Below, in pieces: positions 34,858 through 46,113 of a stretch of 64,000 nucleotides of DNA. Each line of letters begins with the position of its first letter. Within the stretch, counting starts at the first letter, position 1. The stretch spans positions 187,986,270 through 188,050,269 of the forward strand of contig NC_081415.1 of the NCBI RefSeq assembly GCF_030272615.1. Direction: 5' to 3'. This DNA comes from Cryptomeria japonica. Lineage: Eukaryota; Streptophyta; Pinopsida; Cupressales; Cupressaceae. The position numbers were made by a program, and so were the translations under genes. The notes under the pieces were generated by a model, which saw only the letters and a list, made by a program, of their open reading frames with translations, was not told the origin of the DNA and searched no databases.

Positions 34858-35660
34858 TGCTCAAATCTCCATTTTAGAACTGCTTAAAATCTCTTCTGCT
34901 CACAAAGAGATCTTGGACAAAGCTTTGTTCGCTACTAATGTCCCTAAAGATTAGATGTAGATCGGTTTCAATCTATGGTGGGTCAGCTGACTTCACCTCA
35001 TTACCTCACCTTCTCTGAAGAAGATGGAAACTCACGCAATCACTCACATATCTAGCCATTACACATCGAAGCTATGATCCATAAACACTAAGTCAAACGT
35101 GTTTTGATAGATGGAAGCATTGGGTTGAATATTTGTACCTACAATCTGCTAATACAGCTACGCTTTTCTAAAAATGTTATTGATCCAACAAATAAAAAAC
35201 AATCAAAGATTATGATGAAGAAGAAAGAACCTCTAAAGGTTTGGTACTATTACCGATCAAGGTAGGACCCGTGGAAAGGGATGTTATTTTGCAGATGCTT
35301 GACCTTCCTCTTTCCTACAACATCTTACTGGGTAGGCCATGGATTCAAGAAATGAAAGCAGTACCATCTACATATCACTAGTGTCTGGAATTTCCTTATA
35401 ACGGAGTTGAAGTCGATATTCCTGCTGATACAAGCTATACTTGTAATGCATTAACGTGGGATACTGATACTTTTGTTCCTCATAACAGAACAACCTCTAT
35501 AGCTGAAAGTTCAAAAACTTTGATGAAAGATTTGGAAAAGAAATTGAAAATCACAAATACTGGCATGGATGGATACAAAATAGAACCTATACTTTCACTA
35601 ATGTCTCTTCCTCCGTCACCGAGATAGTCTAGAAAACCATCAGAGGCTATGAAGCCACAA
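34858..35660 (+). pseudogene. Tat element aspartic protease region
   Basis: At about 35095-35160 a frame reads VKRVLIDGSIGLNICTYNLL, the Tat protease active-site region (D-G at the centre, N-I-C-T after it). At about 35310-35345 YNILLGRPWIQEMKAVPST is the conserved C-terminal protease motif. Stops and frame shifts occur throughout. The enzyme would have matured Gag-Pol. Confidence 0.83.
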
Positions 35661-35719
35661 ACTTCAACTCTGAATATCATTTATGATGGTACCTTTATAC
35701 AGTCCTCTACATCCCTTGC

Positions 35720-35925
35720 AGATGAAATAGAAGAGGATGTTATTCTCAAATGGCTTTTTAATGAAGATAGTAAAAACGAAGAAATACGACATTGTGAAAT
35801 CTTCCCGACACAATATGGTCCAGGCTATAAGATGCTTCAACGCATGGGATACTCAAGTACCGGTCCTCTAGGCAAGCGTTAAGAGGGCATTGTTGAACCT
35901 ATTCAGCTACAAACTAAGTCTACCA
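35720..35925 (+). pseudogene. G-patch-like domain downstream of the Tat protease
   Basis: Within 35649-35882 the translation ends EIFPTQYGPGYKMLQRMGYS followed by STGPLGKR, a stop, then EGIVEPIQ. The pattern G-x2-h-L-x2-M-G-Y-x(3)-G-x-G/L-G-K matches the glycine-rich G-patch, a nucleic-acid-binding motif. G-patch domains next to retroviral-type proteases are known from betaretroviruses and some plant gypsy elements. Confidence 0.65.
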
Positions 35926-36234
35926 ATGATAAAGATGGGCTTGGATACAATCTAAGAAAATCATCAGATCAGAAACATACTTCTCATCATCAACCTAAGT
36001 GGAGGAAAAAGACACAACCTTCAACATCACATGAATGAAATACTCAGCAAACTTAGGTAGAGTATGAATATGAACAAGAAGAATTGGCAATCCAGAGAGA
36101 GAGAACCATTGGTAATCAAGTTCCAATTATATTAGCTATAACACTGCAAGCAGTAGAAATCCCAAAAGACATGAGGGAAGAAATCGAAGGAATCAGAGAA
36201 TTGTTTGCACCACTGAACATTCCAGTCACATATA
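35926..36234 (+). pseudogene. Tat pol linker upstream of the LARD-C insertion
   Basis: A partly open frame (36084-36269, ending inside LARD-C) reads AVEIPKDMREEIEGIRELFA and NIPVTYML up to the insertion point at 36234. It belongs to the poorly conserved linker between protease and RT. The insertion target duplication atata is its last five bases. Confidence 0.6.
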
Positions 36235-37034
36235 TGTTGGCAAATGCACACTCCAATGAGAAATTATAGGTGATTGAAGGTATTATCATTGATGGAAACC
36301 TTACAATCATATGACTCCGGCAAGCACCGACACCGACAGACTCTACATCGACATACGTTCACCGACACCGAAAAGATTGATTACCAACACCCTAGCTGAC
36401 AGGACTTTTGTTTATTTGTATTTTGTATTTAATTGTAAAATATTTTTGTAAGCCAACATGGTGAATTGTAATAAGACTTATATAAGTATGATATCTTGTA
36501 GATCATTTAAAGGAAGCAGATATGGTTATATTATTATAGAACTAATATGCGAATAGTAAGGCAGATTTTGGATAAGGGTTTATGATTATTGCAAGAGCTT
36601 AAACTGATACTGAACTTGGCATAGCAGATGCTGATCTGAAGCAGTACATGACATTGGATTTTTATAATCCATTTTTATAAGTCAGTGAGACTTCTTTTGT
36701 AATTGAGCAGTGAGCTCTAGGCACTTGGCCTTCCTGCATGTGCAGGCACCTATTGTATCACTAATATTCACTTATTGGCCAGTAAGCAAATATTGTGGGT
36801 CACAAATCCCACCGAGGTTTTTCCCACACCAGGTTTCCTCGTTAAAAATATTGTGTTATGGTGTGCTTTTCATGTTGTGCTTATTGCTTCTATTTACTGC
36901 ATTAATTCTTGTTTACCAGTACACTATTTTGGAATGCATTTCATTTAATAAGTTCAAAAAATTCATTTACCACTGGTTAGATACTGATTCACCCCCCCCC
37001 ACCTCCCCTCTCAGTATCTTTTGGAATCCTGACA
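36235..37034 (+). repeat. LARD-C 5' LTR
   Basis: tgttggcaaatgcacact to tggaatcctgaca. It contains attatcattgatggaaacc about 50 bases in, a cluster of accgac motifs (36326-36360), tgtgcaggcacctattg, the gtgggtcacaaatcccacc hairpin (about 36796) and the ccccccccacctcccctctcag end. Confidence 0.93.
36326..36362 (+). promoter_or_regulatory. Cluster of ACCGAC (DRE/CRT-like) motifs in the LARD-C 5' LTR
   Basis: Three exact accgac hexamers (two in caccgacaccgac, one in ttcaccgac) within 40 bp of the U3 region. ACCGAC is the core of the plant drought/cold element bound by DREB/CBF factors. The 3' LTR copy is degraded to accgat/accggc. Functional use is inference. Confidence 0.4.
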
Positions 37035-37052
37035 ATTTGTATCAAATCGTGG
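37035..37052 (+). other. LARD-C primer-binding site
   Basis: atttgtatcaaatcgtgg follows the LTR end. It aligns with attggtatcagagnntgg of its relatives with a few mutations, at the proper position. Confidence 0.7.
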
Positions 37053-37105
37053 TCCTCTATTTTCAAAATCCTAACAACTTGAGGAAGATTCTGACACCGG
37101 TAGAG

Positions 37106-38217
37106 ATGAAAAACTTGAAAAAGCAATTGGAAACAACTCTTTCAGACTATGATGTAGAAAAGGTGAAGAATATCAAACTTGAAGATGATTTGAAGGTTGC
37201 ACATGAAATTATTCAGGGACTTCAAGAGAATCACTATTGCAAGGAACATAAGAAGAGAACTTTCTGAGAAGATGCAAAATAATAATGATAAAAAAGAGAC
37301 TCTTAATGATCTGGTGAACAATCTGAGACAAGAAAATAATACAATGAAGAATGAGATGCAAGATATGACTATGAGAGTTTTGTATAGAGACTGAAAACAA
37401 AAAGAAGAATGAAGATGATTTGGCTAGAAGAATCAATGATGCTGCAAATGAAAATCTAAGACTCGGTCATGAGAATGATATGCTAAAGACAGATCTAATT
37501 CACTTAGAACATGATAAAACTGAACTCATGAGATAGAAAGATTTCTTGGAAAATGAGTTGGCTACTACAAATCAACACAAGGAGAAATTCAAGAAAAGTT
37601 CAAAAGAACTTGATGACATGCTAAAGAATCAGAAACCTAATGGAGATACAAATGGCCTTGGCTTTGAAGTTGGTGAAAGCTTTGGTACTGCAAACAATCA
37701 TGATCACAACAAACTAGTAAGACAACCTAATGCTTACAAATTTAATTGGAAATGCTTTAACTGTAACAAATATGGTCATAGAGAAAATCAGTGTAGATCT
37801 AGAAATTATCAGAACACTAATGTACCCACTGATCAATGTTCTAAATGCAACAAAGTTGGACATAATTCAAAAAAAACTAGAATGAATGTAAGATGTTATG
37901 TTTGTGGAATATTTGGACATTTATCTAATCAATGCAGAATAGATACTGGCATAGGATATGGAAAAGCTATTCAAAAAAACAATGTAACTTGTTATACTTG
38001 TAACAAGATTGGACATGTTGCAAAATTCTGTAGAAATAAGGCATCACCGGCAAATAACAAAGGACCCAGCTTGAAAGGTAAAGAAAAGGTTGAAGAGGTA
38101 AAACAAGAATTTTCAAAGCAATGGATTAGAAAGTCAGATCAAAATGTTGATGGGAATACTCCTCCATCGACAGAACAAAGTATCACTCCACCAGCAGGAG
38201 ATTCTTCATCTAACTGA
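37106..38217 (+). pseudogene. LARD-C gag-like gene: coiled coil plus four zinc knuckles
   Basis: Starts at ATG 37106 (MKNLKKQLETTLSDYDVEKV), 71 bp after the LTR, the same place as in LARD-A and LARD-B. The first ~150 codons form a charged helix predicted to be coiled coil, broken by a frameshift near 37265 and by stops. The open C-terminal part (37546-38217) has knuckles CFNCNKYGHRENQC, CSKCNKVGHNSKKT (last Cys replaced), CYVCGIFGHLSNQC and CYTCNKIGHVAKFC. It ends in a Ser/Pro-rich tail at TGA 38215. It is presumably the element's own RNA-binding/particle protein, without the UBN2-type core of copia gag. Confidence 0.8.
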
Positions 38218-38520
38218 AGAAAAATCCTTTGGGGGTATGGCAACAAATTGAAAACATGCTAATTTACCCTCAGTTGATGGTGAGAAGTTGGATTACTTCT
38301 TTACCAGCAAATGAGTTAAGTTTTGACTTAACCGATAGGCATTAAATGTGGTAGTTGAAGGAAATAACACCATAAAGCATGTGATTTGGTTCTTTTTTCA
38401 TTCACTAAGCATTCAAACTTCCAGAGAGCACGAAAATCCCCAGCGAAGGCGTCCATAGCGAGAAGTGAAGCAAATCATCCAAGCAACTCATCCTAAAAGT
38501 AGATTAAGGTATTTATAACA
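38218..38520 (+). other. LARD-C spacer between the gag-like gene and ORF2
   Basis: 302 bp with no open frame. It includes tgaatgaaaa-like AT-rich sequence and the short leader ending gtatttataaca directly before ATG 38521. It occupies the same place as the LARD-B spacer (20110-20480) but has diverged strongly. Confidence 0.5.
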
Positions 38521-39461
38521 ATGGCTTCCTCCTCTACACTTGAATTTATTGCAAACCCTACTGTGATTGAAGTTATTAAGCGCCCTAGACCCGTGTTCAA
38601 ACTTATTCCCGAAACTGTGAAGAAAGATGATACCCTAGGAGCATTTTTGAAAATACCTAAGGGAGTAGTTTATGCAGAAGATCCTAGAATCTATATACAT
38701 TGTCATATTGAGGATTTAGGAGTTGAAGAAATAATGAACATGTTCAGGACTGTAATTTGTGATGATAATGGAAATGTTAAACTGGAACACAGGATAGTGG
38801 AAACCCTAGGTTTTATGGACATTCTTAGCATCCCTTATTTTCCCAAGGATATGATAAGGATTTTCTTGAGTAGAGTACATGGGGAGTTATTTTGGTTGGA
38901 TTCCATCCATAAGATTACCAAAGAGGCAGTTAGGGCAATGTCAGGCTTACCTTCCACCGGTAGCAGGCCTAACAGAACTAAAAAGGTTCCAAATGACACT
39001 GTGATAACCCTAACCAGCACAAATTTTGACCAAAGATTCCTAAGAGTAAGTGATGTAAAAGATATCAATGTTAGATTTGTTAGCATGATTCTTGGTTATA
39101 AGGCTACACATGCAAATAGACTAAACTCAGTTTCCATCTTATCTATTAAAAGTGCATATGACGTGGTGAATAACAATGCAAAGATTGATGTATGTGAGTG
39201 GCTAAAAGATGAACTGATAGACAATTTAAAGAAAATTAAAGGTGCTAAGAAAGGGACTTTCAGATTTGGCAATCTTCTTGTGTGTTTAATGTTCTACATT
39301 ACTAAGGAAGTACCCGGTATTGGTAGGAAAGACTTTGGTTTTGATATACCGGTAGGAAAACAATTGCTAGACATACTAAACAACATGGGAGATGACATGG
39401 AGAAAAACATAAATGAACATTTTCAAGCATTAAAAGAAAAGATGAAGACTAGAATAAGGCT
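38521..39461 (+). CDS. LARD-C ORF2, N-terminal part (unclassified protein)
   Basis: Open for about 314 codons from ATG 38521 to the insertion point, the best preserved copy of this protein. Blocks shared with LARD-B: EFIANPTVIEV (residues 8-18), YIHCHIEDLGVEEIMNMF, RVHGELFWLDSIHKITKEA, SGLPSTGSRP, VRFVSMILGYKATHANRLNS, CEWLKDELIDNLKKIKGAKK and FRFGNLLVCLMFYITKEVPG. The KITKEA..GLPSTG and L-CLMFY stretches suggest a compact alpha-helical domain. There is no signal peptide, clear membrane span or known catalytic motif. The reading frame continues at 43397 after removal of a 3.9-kb insertion. Function unknown. Confidence 0.75.
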
Positions 39462-41423
39462 TGTTGGTGCCCAAAACCACAGATTGGAAAACTAGAAAAC
39501 TTGCCAAATCCCCCAATGATCCAATCAGCCTTGGCCAACGAACGGGAATGGTTGAAGACCAAATTCCCCTGCTCTTTAGGCTCCACTAAACCTAGGCGGG
39601 TACACCTTCCTCTCAAGCATAAAAGAGATTATTTATAGTGGAAGATAACTTAGCAATTTCATAATACTAGCAAGAGAATGTTATGCAACTTTGCTTTATT
39701 ATGTGCTTTAGAATACTTGATTGTTGAATACTTTTAAGAAAGAAAAGATTATGATTGTAATTCTAAAAATAAATGCCTTCATAACTTAAAAGTAATATGT
39801 AAAGATTAGATCATATAAGACTCAGAAGAATGTTTCTCTGTGGAGGACCTTATGCATACAAATCAAAATCTCAAAAATAAATGACAGACTAGTGCCTCTA
39901 TCTAGGAATATACACGATACTTTGTGGACAAATAATTCGATTAAACTATTGAGACAATTTTCAGGCAACTTGTAACACAAGACTATCAATACAAAGGTTC
40001 CATTAAGTGCTATAAGAACATGAAGAAGCAAATCTTATATTCAATTATAACAACTTGTGGTGGCACATTGTATTAAACCCTTTATCAAATTTATCAAGAG
40101 GACAAAATGAAATTCATCAACACAAGAGTATACACGAATTCTGAAATTGAAACAATGAATCTTGTATATTAATTTCTAGAGAGTGAATGCATACAATAGC
40201 TACACTTACAGATACTCCATTACATAGTGATTGCTCAAAATGAATACTTCCTTTTCCTACAGACCTTTCTAGTACATATAGCCTTTAGCCCTAGCCGGCA
40301 GTAAGTCATTTTTGAATTGTTCCTGATGACTTCCCTTTTATACACATAAGGGATAGTTACAGACAGTTGCTTTCCAAAGGACACATCCTTTGGTTTAAGC
40401 AATAATTACAAATGAAACCCTATAATACAACACTAAGATATCAATAATGCTAATTTTAATATTCCACTCTTGCTTAAGCTCCTCATTTCCAAACTTTGAT
40501 AAAAGTTCCTGCATATAAATTGAACCAATCAAGTTCCTTAAATAGAAAATAGATCATGACTTACCTTTGATTAAGTTTTTCATTAAAACTATATCTTTTT
40601 AGATACATAAAAATTTGATCGTAATTCACTTTGATCCAAATATTTAACCCTCTTGGAAAATACTTTTGCAAAAATTCATACTTTGATTCCGCATAAAATC
40701 AACCCTAATATATACATGTATCATTTATTCACTTAGGGTGAAAATATTTACAAGCAAATAATAATAACGTAATGTTAAAATATATTAGGTCATCATGAGT
40801 TAAAAACATTATTCATGGTAAGAGCACTTGCAAAATGTAATTTTCCTTATGATAAAATATATCCCTTTATAATTTCTCAAAAAAAGGATAATATCAAAAT
40901 ACTATCATGTCAAATGTTATAAATAAGTCTTTATTTACCAAAGTGCTTTTGCAAATGATGAATTGCAATATCAAAATATTAAATTAATTTTTTTTTAAAG
41001 TAAAGGATACTTCCTGTGTCAGTGTAAGCTAAAGAATAAAATAAAAATGACAAAGTTAGTTTAAAATGAAAATATTTACATTAGGGATACATTAAAAATA
41101 GATCTTTAGTAATATATAATCCCTATGTACATATTAAACGAAAATAATTTTGCCCTAAAAGAAATATGATTTCACCTTTGTATATATACCAGGGAAAAAT
41201 TATTCTTATGAAAATAAATAGCATACTACATAAGGAAATAATTAATAAAATCATTTCAGTAAGGATCTCCAAGAATTAGAAAACATCTCCTTAATATCAT
41301 TTATTGCAAATACTTACTATGATTTTCAAAAGTGAAAATATTATTCTGAATATTGCAAAAATCTCCAAAAAGAAAATAAAAATATTTACTCACTTTGAAA
41401 AATTAAAATAATATTACCTCAAG

Positions 41424-41560
41424 CTCATCGGGATAACTTGCACTATCGGGGAGGCATATTTTTAGTTACCCGATGCCTGATGAAAAAATATTTGGCTTAC
41501 CTCATTGGTGTAACTTATATTATCGGGGTAGATATTTTTATGTTACCCCGATGCCCGATG
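41424..41560. repeat. Two tandem copies of a 78-bp GC-richer unit
   Basis: Unit 1 (41424-41501) and unit 2 (41502-41560, shorter) share tcatcggg/tcattggtgtaact, actatcgggg/ttatcggggta, atattttta and gttacccgatgcc. The units contain inverted pairs of atcgggg and cccgat, so each could fold into a hairpin. They stand out against AT-rich surroundings. Confidence 0.65.
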
Positions 41561-42462
41561 GTATTAGGGTTGGGACAGTTTGAGTACGGCAACATTGGCT
41601 GTGTGTACTGAAGAAACAAAAACCAACAACATACCTCTCACTGCACGGTCCTTTTTCATAAATGCCTTCTCCAATATAAGTCTGGTATCTACTAATAAAC
41701 ACCATGCATCCACTCTAATGGTAGAATTTTTATCAAAAATATCAGCTATCCAAGTTTCCACCATTTAGTTTTTTTCCAATGCACATAAACTTCCAATGAC
41801 CACTCAACTGCTTCAAATGTTTTCTGCTAGCCGTTTTTGAAAAGTTTTGGACGTTTTTGGGCTTGTCGGCATCTCAAAAACATGTAAATCTATAACAAAT
41901 TTATCTTTTATCCATGGGACAAGGTTTGGAAGCCTTTTTACCACCATAAACAATCATTTAGAACCCTAAAACATGATTCGTCTTTTAAACAACAAACAAA
42001 TTTACTTACTTCCCTTTCTAATTACTTCACTATCATTTCGGTTATACTTTGTTTATTTAAATTATCGCCATGAAATAAAACCGATATATCAAACTGTAAG
42101 AATAGAGGAGGGACAAAGTTGTTTGAAACCCAATGGTGGATAACACCAATGGCAAGAACTAGAAGAAGTGGAAGTAGTAAAAATGTAACTCCAATAGTCC
42201 ATGGATTAATAGTAGCTATTATTGCCAGCTATCATCCTTCCATTTATACATGCTATAGAATAGTGATAGTATAGTAGGAATGTACACTAATGGTAACTGG
42301 TCAGCAAGAAAATCTTCCTTTGTTGGAACTTGCCCATCCAAAAGCTTATGTGAATGCCTGATGTCTTCTACTCATTGGGCTCCAATGCATCTCAATCACT
42401 TTTTAAAAAAGATTTAATATTTCACCTTGTAAGATAAATTTTTTTTACCTCCCTTATAATAC

Positions 42463-42654
42463 TTTAAATCTTTCGTTTAAAAGATTTGAATGTATACTCC
42501 AAAAGATGCTTTTATACTATATATTTAAATCGTTTACTGAAATGATTCAAAAATATATATTCTACCAATTAAACATTGGTACTTTAATCATTCTGAAACA
42601 AACTCATTGATCCTTTTCAAAACTTTTTAAATCTTTTATTTAAAAGATTTAAAT
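42463..42654. repeat. Pair of AT-rich palindromes
   Basis: Two related palindromes, tttaaatctttcgtttaaaa continuing to gatttgaa (42463-42490) and ttaaatcttttatttaaaag continuing to atttaaat (42625-42654), with a third weaker copy (tttaaatcgtttactgaaat) near 42523. Each is nearly self-complementary around aaatctttNNNttaaaagattt. Confidence 0.65.
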
Positions 42655-43396
42655 ATATGTTTACACAAAAAAAGCCGCCCTTTTGTGATATGAACTTTTT
42701 ATTTCTTTCAACCAACTATAAAGTGTTTGATCATTTCATTTGATCAAACACAAAATCTTTTATTTCTTTTTTGTAATAACCCTGCACATTATACAAGCTC
42801 AAAAATTGTGTTAGTTTTAAAAGCATCATATAATTTCATGTAACACAAATAATTTAAATACTATAATATTAATTGGAGGAAAAATATAATATTCAAAATT
42901 AAAAACTTCCTAATTAATATTATACTCAAGGAAAATAATAATGGCTTTCATAATTCATTCAACATGATACTCCTGCAAAAGGAAATTTATTAGTATTCTA
43001 CTATAATCATTTTGACAAAATTTTGAAATTGTATATTGCAAATTTGAAGAAATTGTATTTAGATTAGCCTCATAAACATATCAAATGATATCGTATGAAT
43101 TTGAAATTTGAAACATAGGTCCTCATATATACATAAAATACAGCGGAATAATTAATTTGACATAACAGAGTTCAGATGAGAAGAAGTTATGGTTCAAAAA
43201 GGCATACCTGGCTTGATTTTGTATTTGCAACCATATACATACCTGGAAATCGACCACCTTGTTCATGCATCAAAGTAAGTTGCAGGGAACTCAGAGTGGG
43301 ATAGATACTTGATCTAAATAATTGCAGAGAGAGATTTGCTTCCTAGTATGAATCTGGAACCTTAAAAATTAAAATTTGTAAGGGTCCAACAAGGCT

Positions 43397-45895
43397 ATCT
43401 CAAGCAATTGTTGATAAGTATCAAAAAGAGATATGCTTTGTGATCAAGAAAGATGAAATTTGGATGGAGGCAATTATCCCTAGCACTATTTGGGTTACTG
43501 AGATGGGATATGAGGCAGATGAGAACATAGTTGAAACCTATGCAAAATCTCTCTTAGAAGCACCTAAGGAACCATCTGAGAAAGTTTTTGGCAATGCGGA
43601 GACCATAGAAAGCAAAATCCAATTTGAGAAAAGAATCAAAAAAACTGAACAAATAGTGAGGAAGGGAAGAAGACAGGCAAAAGCACTAAAAGAAGATGTA
43701 TTAAATAGAATTGGTATTAAGGAGAGTGAGTTGGAAGGACTACAACTAGAAGCACATCTTTCACCGGTTGCAACTTCTTCTGACAGTGATATACCGGCTC
43801 AATTCAAAAGGGTAGAAAGAAAGAGAAAACCCTCACCGGCACCCTCACCCAGAAGGACAAGATAAAAACAATAGGCAGTTAGGCCTCCAGCTAAGAAATT
43901 GACACCAAAGAAGAGGAAACAAAAATAGGTTATTCCTCCTTTTGACAAACTTTTGGATGAAATCATTGAAAATGGCAAATTGACAAACATCAACAAGTTG
44001 TATAATACACTATCTAATGATGAAAAAGAAAGTATAGAGAATAGTGTTATACTACATCTTGATATCTATAATAAAATTTTGATGGAGATTGTAGATGACA
44101 TACCCAATGACTTGTACAGAAGATTAGAAGCTAGAAGGGTAGCTATTGTGGAATTAGATAAAAATAGAAAAATAGAAAAACTACTTGCAGTTCACCCAGT
44201 GAACTCCACAGAAGAAATTGATGAGTTAATTAGTGAAGCTAACCGGACAGAAGAAATTGAAGAGTAAATAAAATATCAGAAGAGACTGCAGATAAGTGGG
44301 ACATATTTTTTGTTGAGAAAGAAAAACAAGAAGAGCTTAAAAGAACAAAGACTATCAGAGTCTACCAAAAGGATAAGGATAAGGGGAAAGGTAAGGTAGA
44401 TGGACCTTCGAGCCTAAAGATAACAGATAATCTACCCCCACCAACCTCTAATACTCCACCGGTACAAACTATTGACACACAACCAGCAACAGAGAGTATG
44501 GATACACCACATGAGGATACAAATCTTGATTCTAAGGTGTTATACACAATGAACATTGACACATAGGAAGTCAATATTGTGGTAGATAAAGAAACAACTG
44601 ACAAGAGGGATGTGGCAACTGAGCCACTGACAGAAAATATTGCAGTTGGAAACACTGAAAGTGGGAATGAGAAACAAAGTGAAATATCAAATGATCCCTT
44701 GGATACAAGAAAGGCAGATACCACTGGTGTACACACTAATGTATCTACTGAATCACTGGCAGTAGACAGTACGGAGGTAAACCAAGAGAAACTGACAAAT
44801 AAATTGGAGTTACAATCACAAAAACTGACACTGGATAACACAATAAAATCATCTGAGGCACACACAGAGAAACCAACAGAGCAACAGGCTCTTACTGAGG
44901 AAAACATTGAGAAACAGATAGAGCAACAGGATTCACAGTTTCATACAGAGACAGTACCATCGGGTACATCTGACAAGCCCAAACCTCTGGTAGTAGAAAT
45001 ACAAACTCAAACAGATCCTCCAAAGAAAGAGGAAAGAAAAGCTATTACTACCTCCGGCAGATTACAGATTGTGAAGACAGTTGGACAGTCATTCGGAACC
45101 TCTATGACTGAATTTAGGCCAACAAATGTGACAGAGGTATTGCCTGATTCAATCAAGAAAATAACTAATTATAATGCACAGGCATATAAGGCTATAGATG
45201 ATACTTTATAAATCTTGAAGATGATAGCTCCCAAGTGTAACACAGAGAATAAAGACTCGTTGAGCCAATTAGACACATTGTCTAAGTATATAACCAGTAA
45301 CCTAATAACACTGGATTGGATAAATGAAGACACCTTCAGTGAGAGAATGATTAAGGAAAAGGAAAAATTCTTTGAGGAAATAGTTAAGAAGAATAAGGAA
45401 CAAATGGAAACCTTATTACTGGTATTAGGCGAGAAAATTTTGGAATTTAAGAAACTGTACAGAGATACCTGCAAAACTAACATTTTGATAGAGGATATAG
45501 ATAAAGAGATCAGCATAGCTCAAAAGGAAATCAATGATATTGTTGACAACTTGATAGGTTCATCAGACTCAATATCCGTAGTAGAACAGGAAATTACCAA
45601 ATTTGAAGAGAAAATAGAAAAACTTGAAAAAGATAAGGAAAGGATAAAATTTAAGGCAAAAGAACTGAAGTGCAGACTAAGTCCTAAACTGGATATCCTC
45701 ATCTCTTTGAGAAAAGAGATTTTTGAGGCTCTTGTTCTAGGACTTAAGACATCGGAAGATCAAATGCACTTTCTCACCGGTACAATTCAGAGGACTGAAG
45801 TAGCAATAAAGGACAGTGAAAGATTTAGCAACAGTCAAAATTTTGCATTGGCGGACATCTGTCAGATTGTAACCCACCGGTTACAAGGATCTTGA
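43397..45895 (+). pseudogene. LARD-C ORF2, C-terminal part
   Basis: Resumes after the insertion with the block ending CFVIKKDEIWMEAIIPSTIW, then VTEMGYEADENIVETYAKSL, matching LARD-B (TDETLMEALEPRTIWVTELG). It continues through a basic linker (KRVERKRKPSPAPSPRRTR at about 43810-43862, stop TAA), a helical segment (43953-44267), a Thr/Glu/Gln-rich low-complexity region (44579-45211) and a final coiled coil (45215-45895) with CKTNILIEDIDKEI and CRLSPKLDILISL. There is one frameshift near 44268 and stops at 43863, 43929, 44564 and 45209. With the N-terminal part the protein would be about 1,150 residues. No known domain. Confidence 0.72.
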
Positions 45896-45930
45896 TAGGA
45901 ACTACACTCAATTGACATTGAATGACAACC

Positions 45931-45953
45931 TTTGTCATTGATGCCAAAGGGGG
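45931..45953 (+). other. LARD-C upstream polypurine block
   Basis: tttgtcattgatgccaaagg then gggag, 160 bp before the true polypurine tract. The same paired arrangement is found in the other three elements with preserved 3' ends. Confidence 0.75.
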
Positions 45954-46089
45954 AGTAATAGAAATGAGAAAAATGATTAGCAGAAGACATCATCAGCTCA
46001 AGGGGAGCACACATTTTGGTAACACAGTTTTGACAGTTTTGGCAGATTCCTTTCTGGATGACACTTTTTGGATTTTTCTCATGAGTGTT

Positions 46090-46113
46090 GCCATCAATGC
46101 CAAAGTGGGAGAT
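46090..46113 (+). other. LARD-C polypurine tract
   Basis: gttgccatcaatgccaaagt then gggagat lies directly before the 3' LTR. The run carries one G-to-T change relative to the aaagggggagat of its relatives. Confidence 0.88.

Larger units (their letters stand above)
39462..43391. mobile_element. 3.9-kb non-coding insertion in LARD-C ORF2, probably a large solo LTR
   Basis: Begins tgttggtgccc, ends gggtccaaca, and is flanked by perfect 5-bp duplications aggct (39457-39461 and 43392-43396). Removing it with one TSD copy rejoins ORF2. The TGTTGG...CCAACA ends are typical of LTRs, but no internal primer site, polypurine tract or coding frame is visible. It is AT-rich, with a two-copy 78-bp repeat at 41424-41560 and palindromes at 42463-42490 and 42625-42654. 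It could also be another kind of non-autonomous element; orientation is unknown. Confidence 0.75.

Noticed and set aside
41564-41768. Short open frames on both strands in the 3.9-kb insertion
   Set aside because: About 65 codons on each strand over the same bases; nothing distinguishes either from chance.
44362-44907. 181-codon minus-strand open frame, Ser/Val/Cys-rich
   Set aside because: Antisense of the Thr/Glu-rich LARD-C ORF2 region; no start context or domain.
38521-45895. LARD ORF2 as a Sirevirus-type envelope gene
   Set aside because: It follows gag, not pol, and lacks a signal peptide and a clear transmembrane anchor. A remote relation cannot be excluded.
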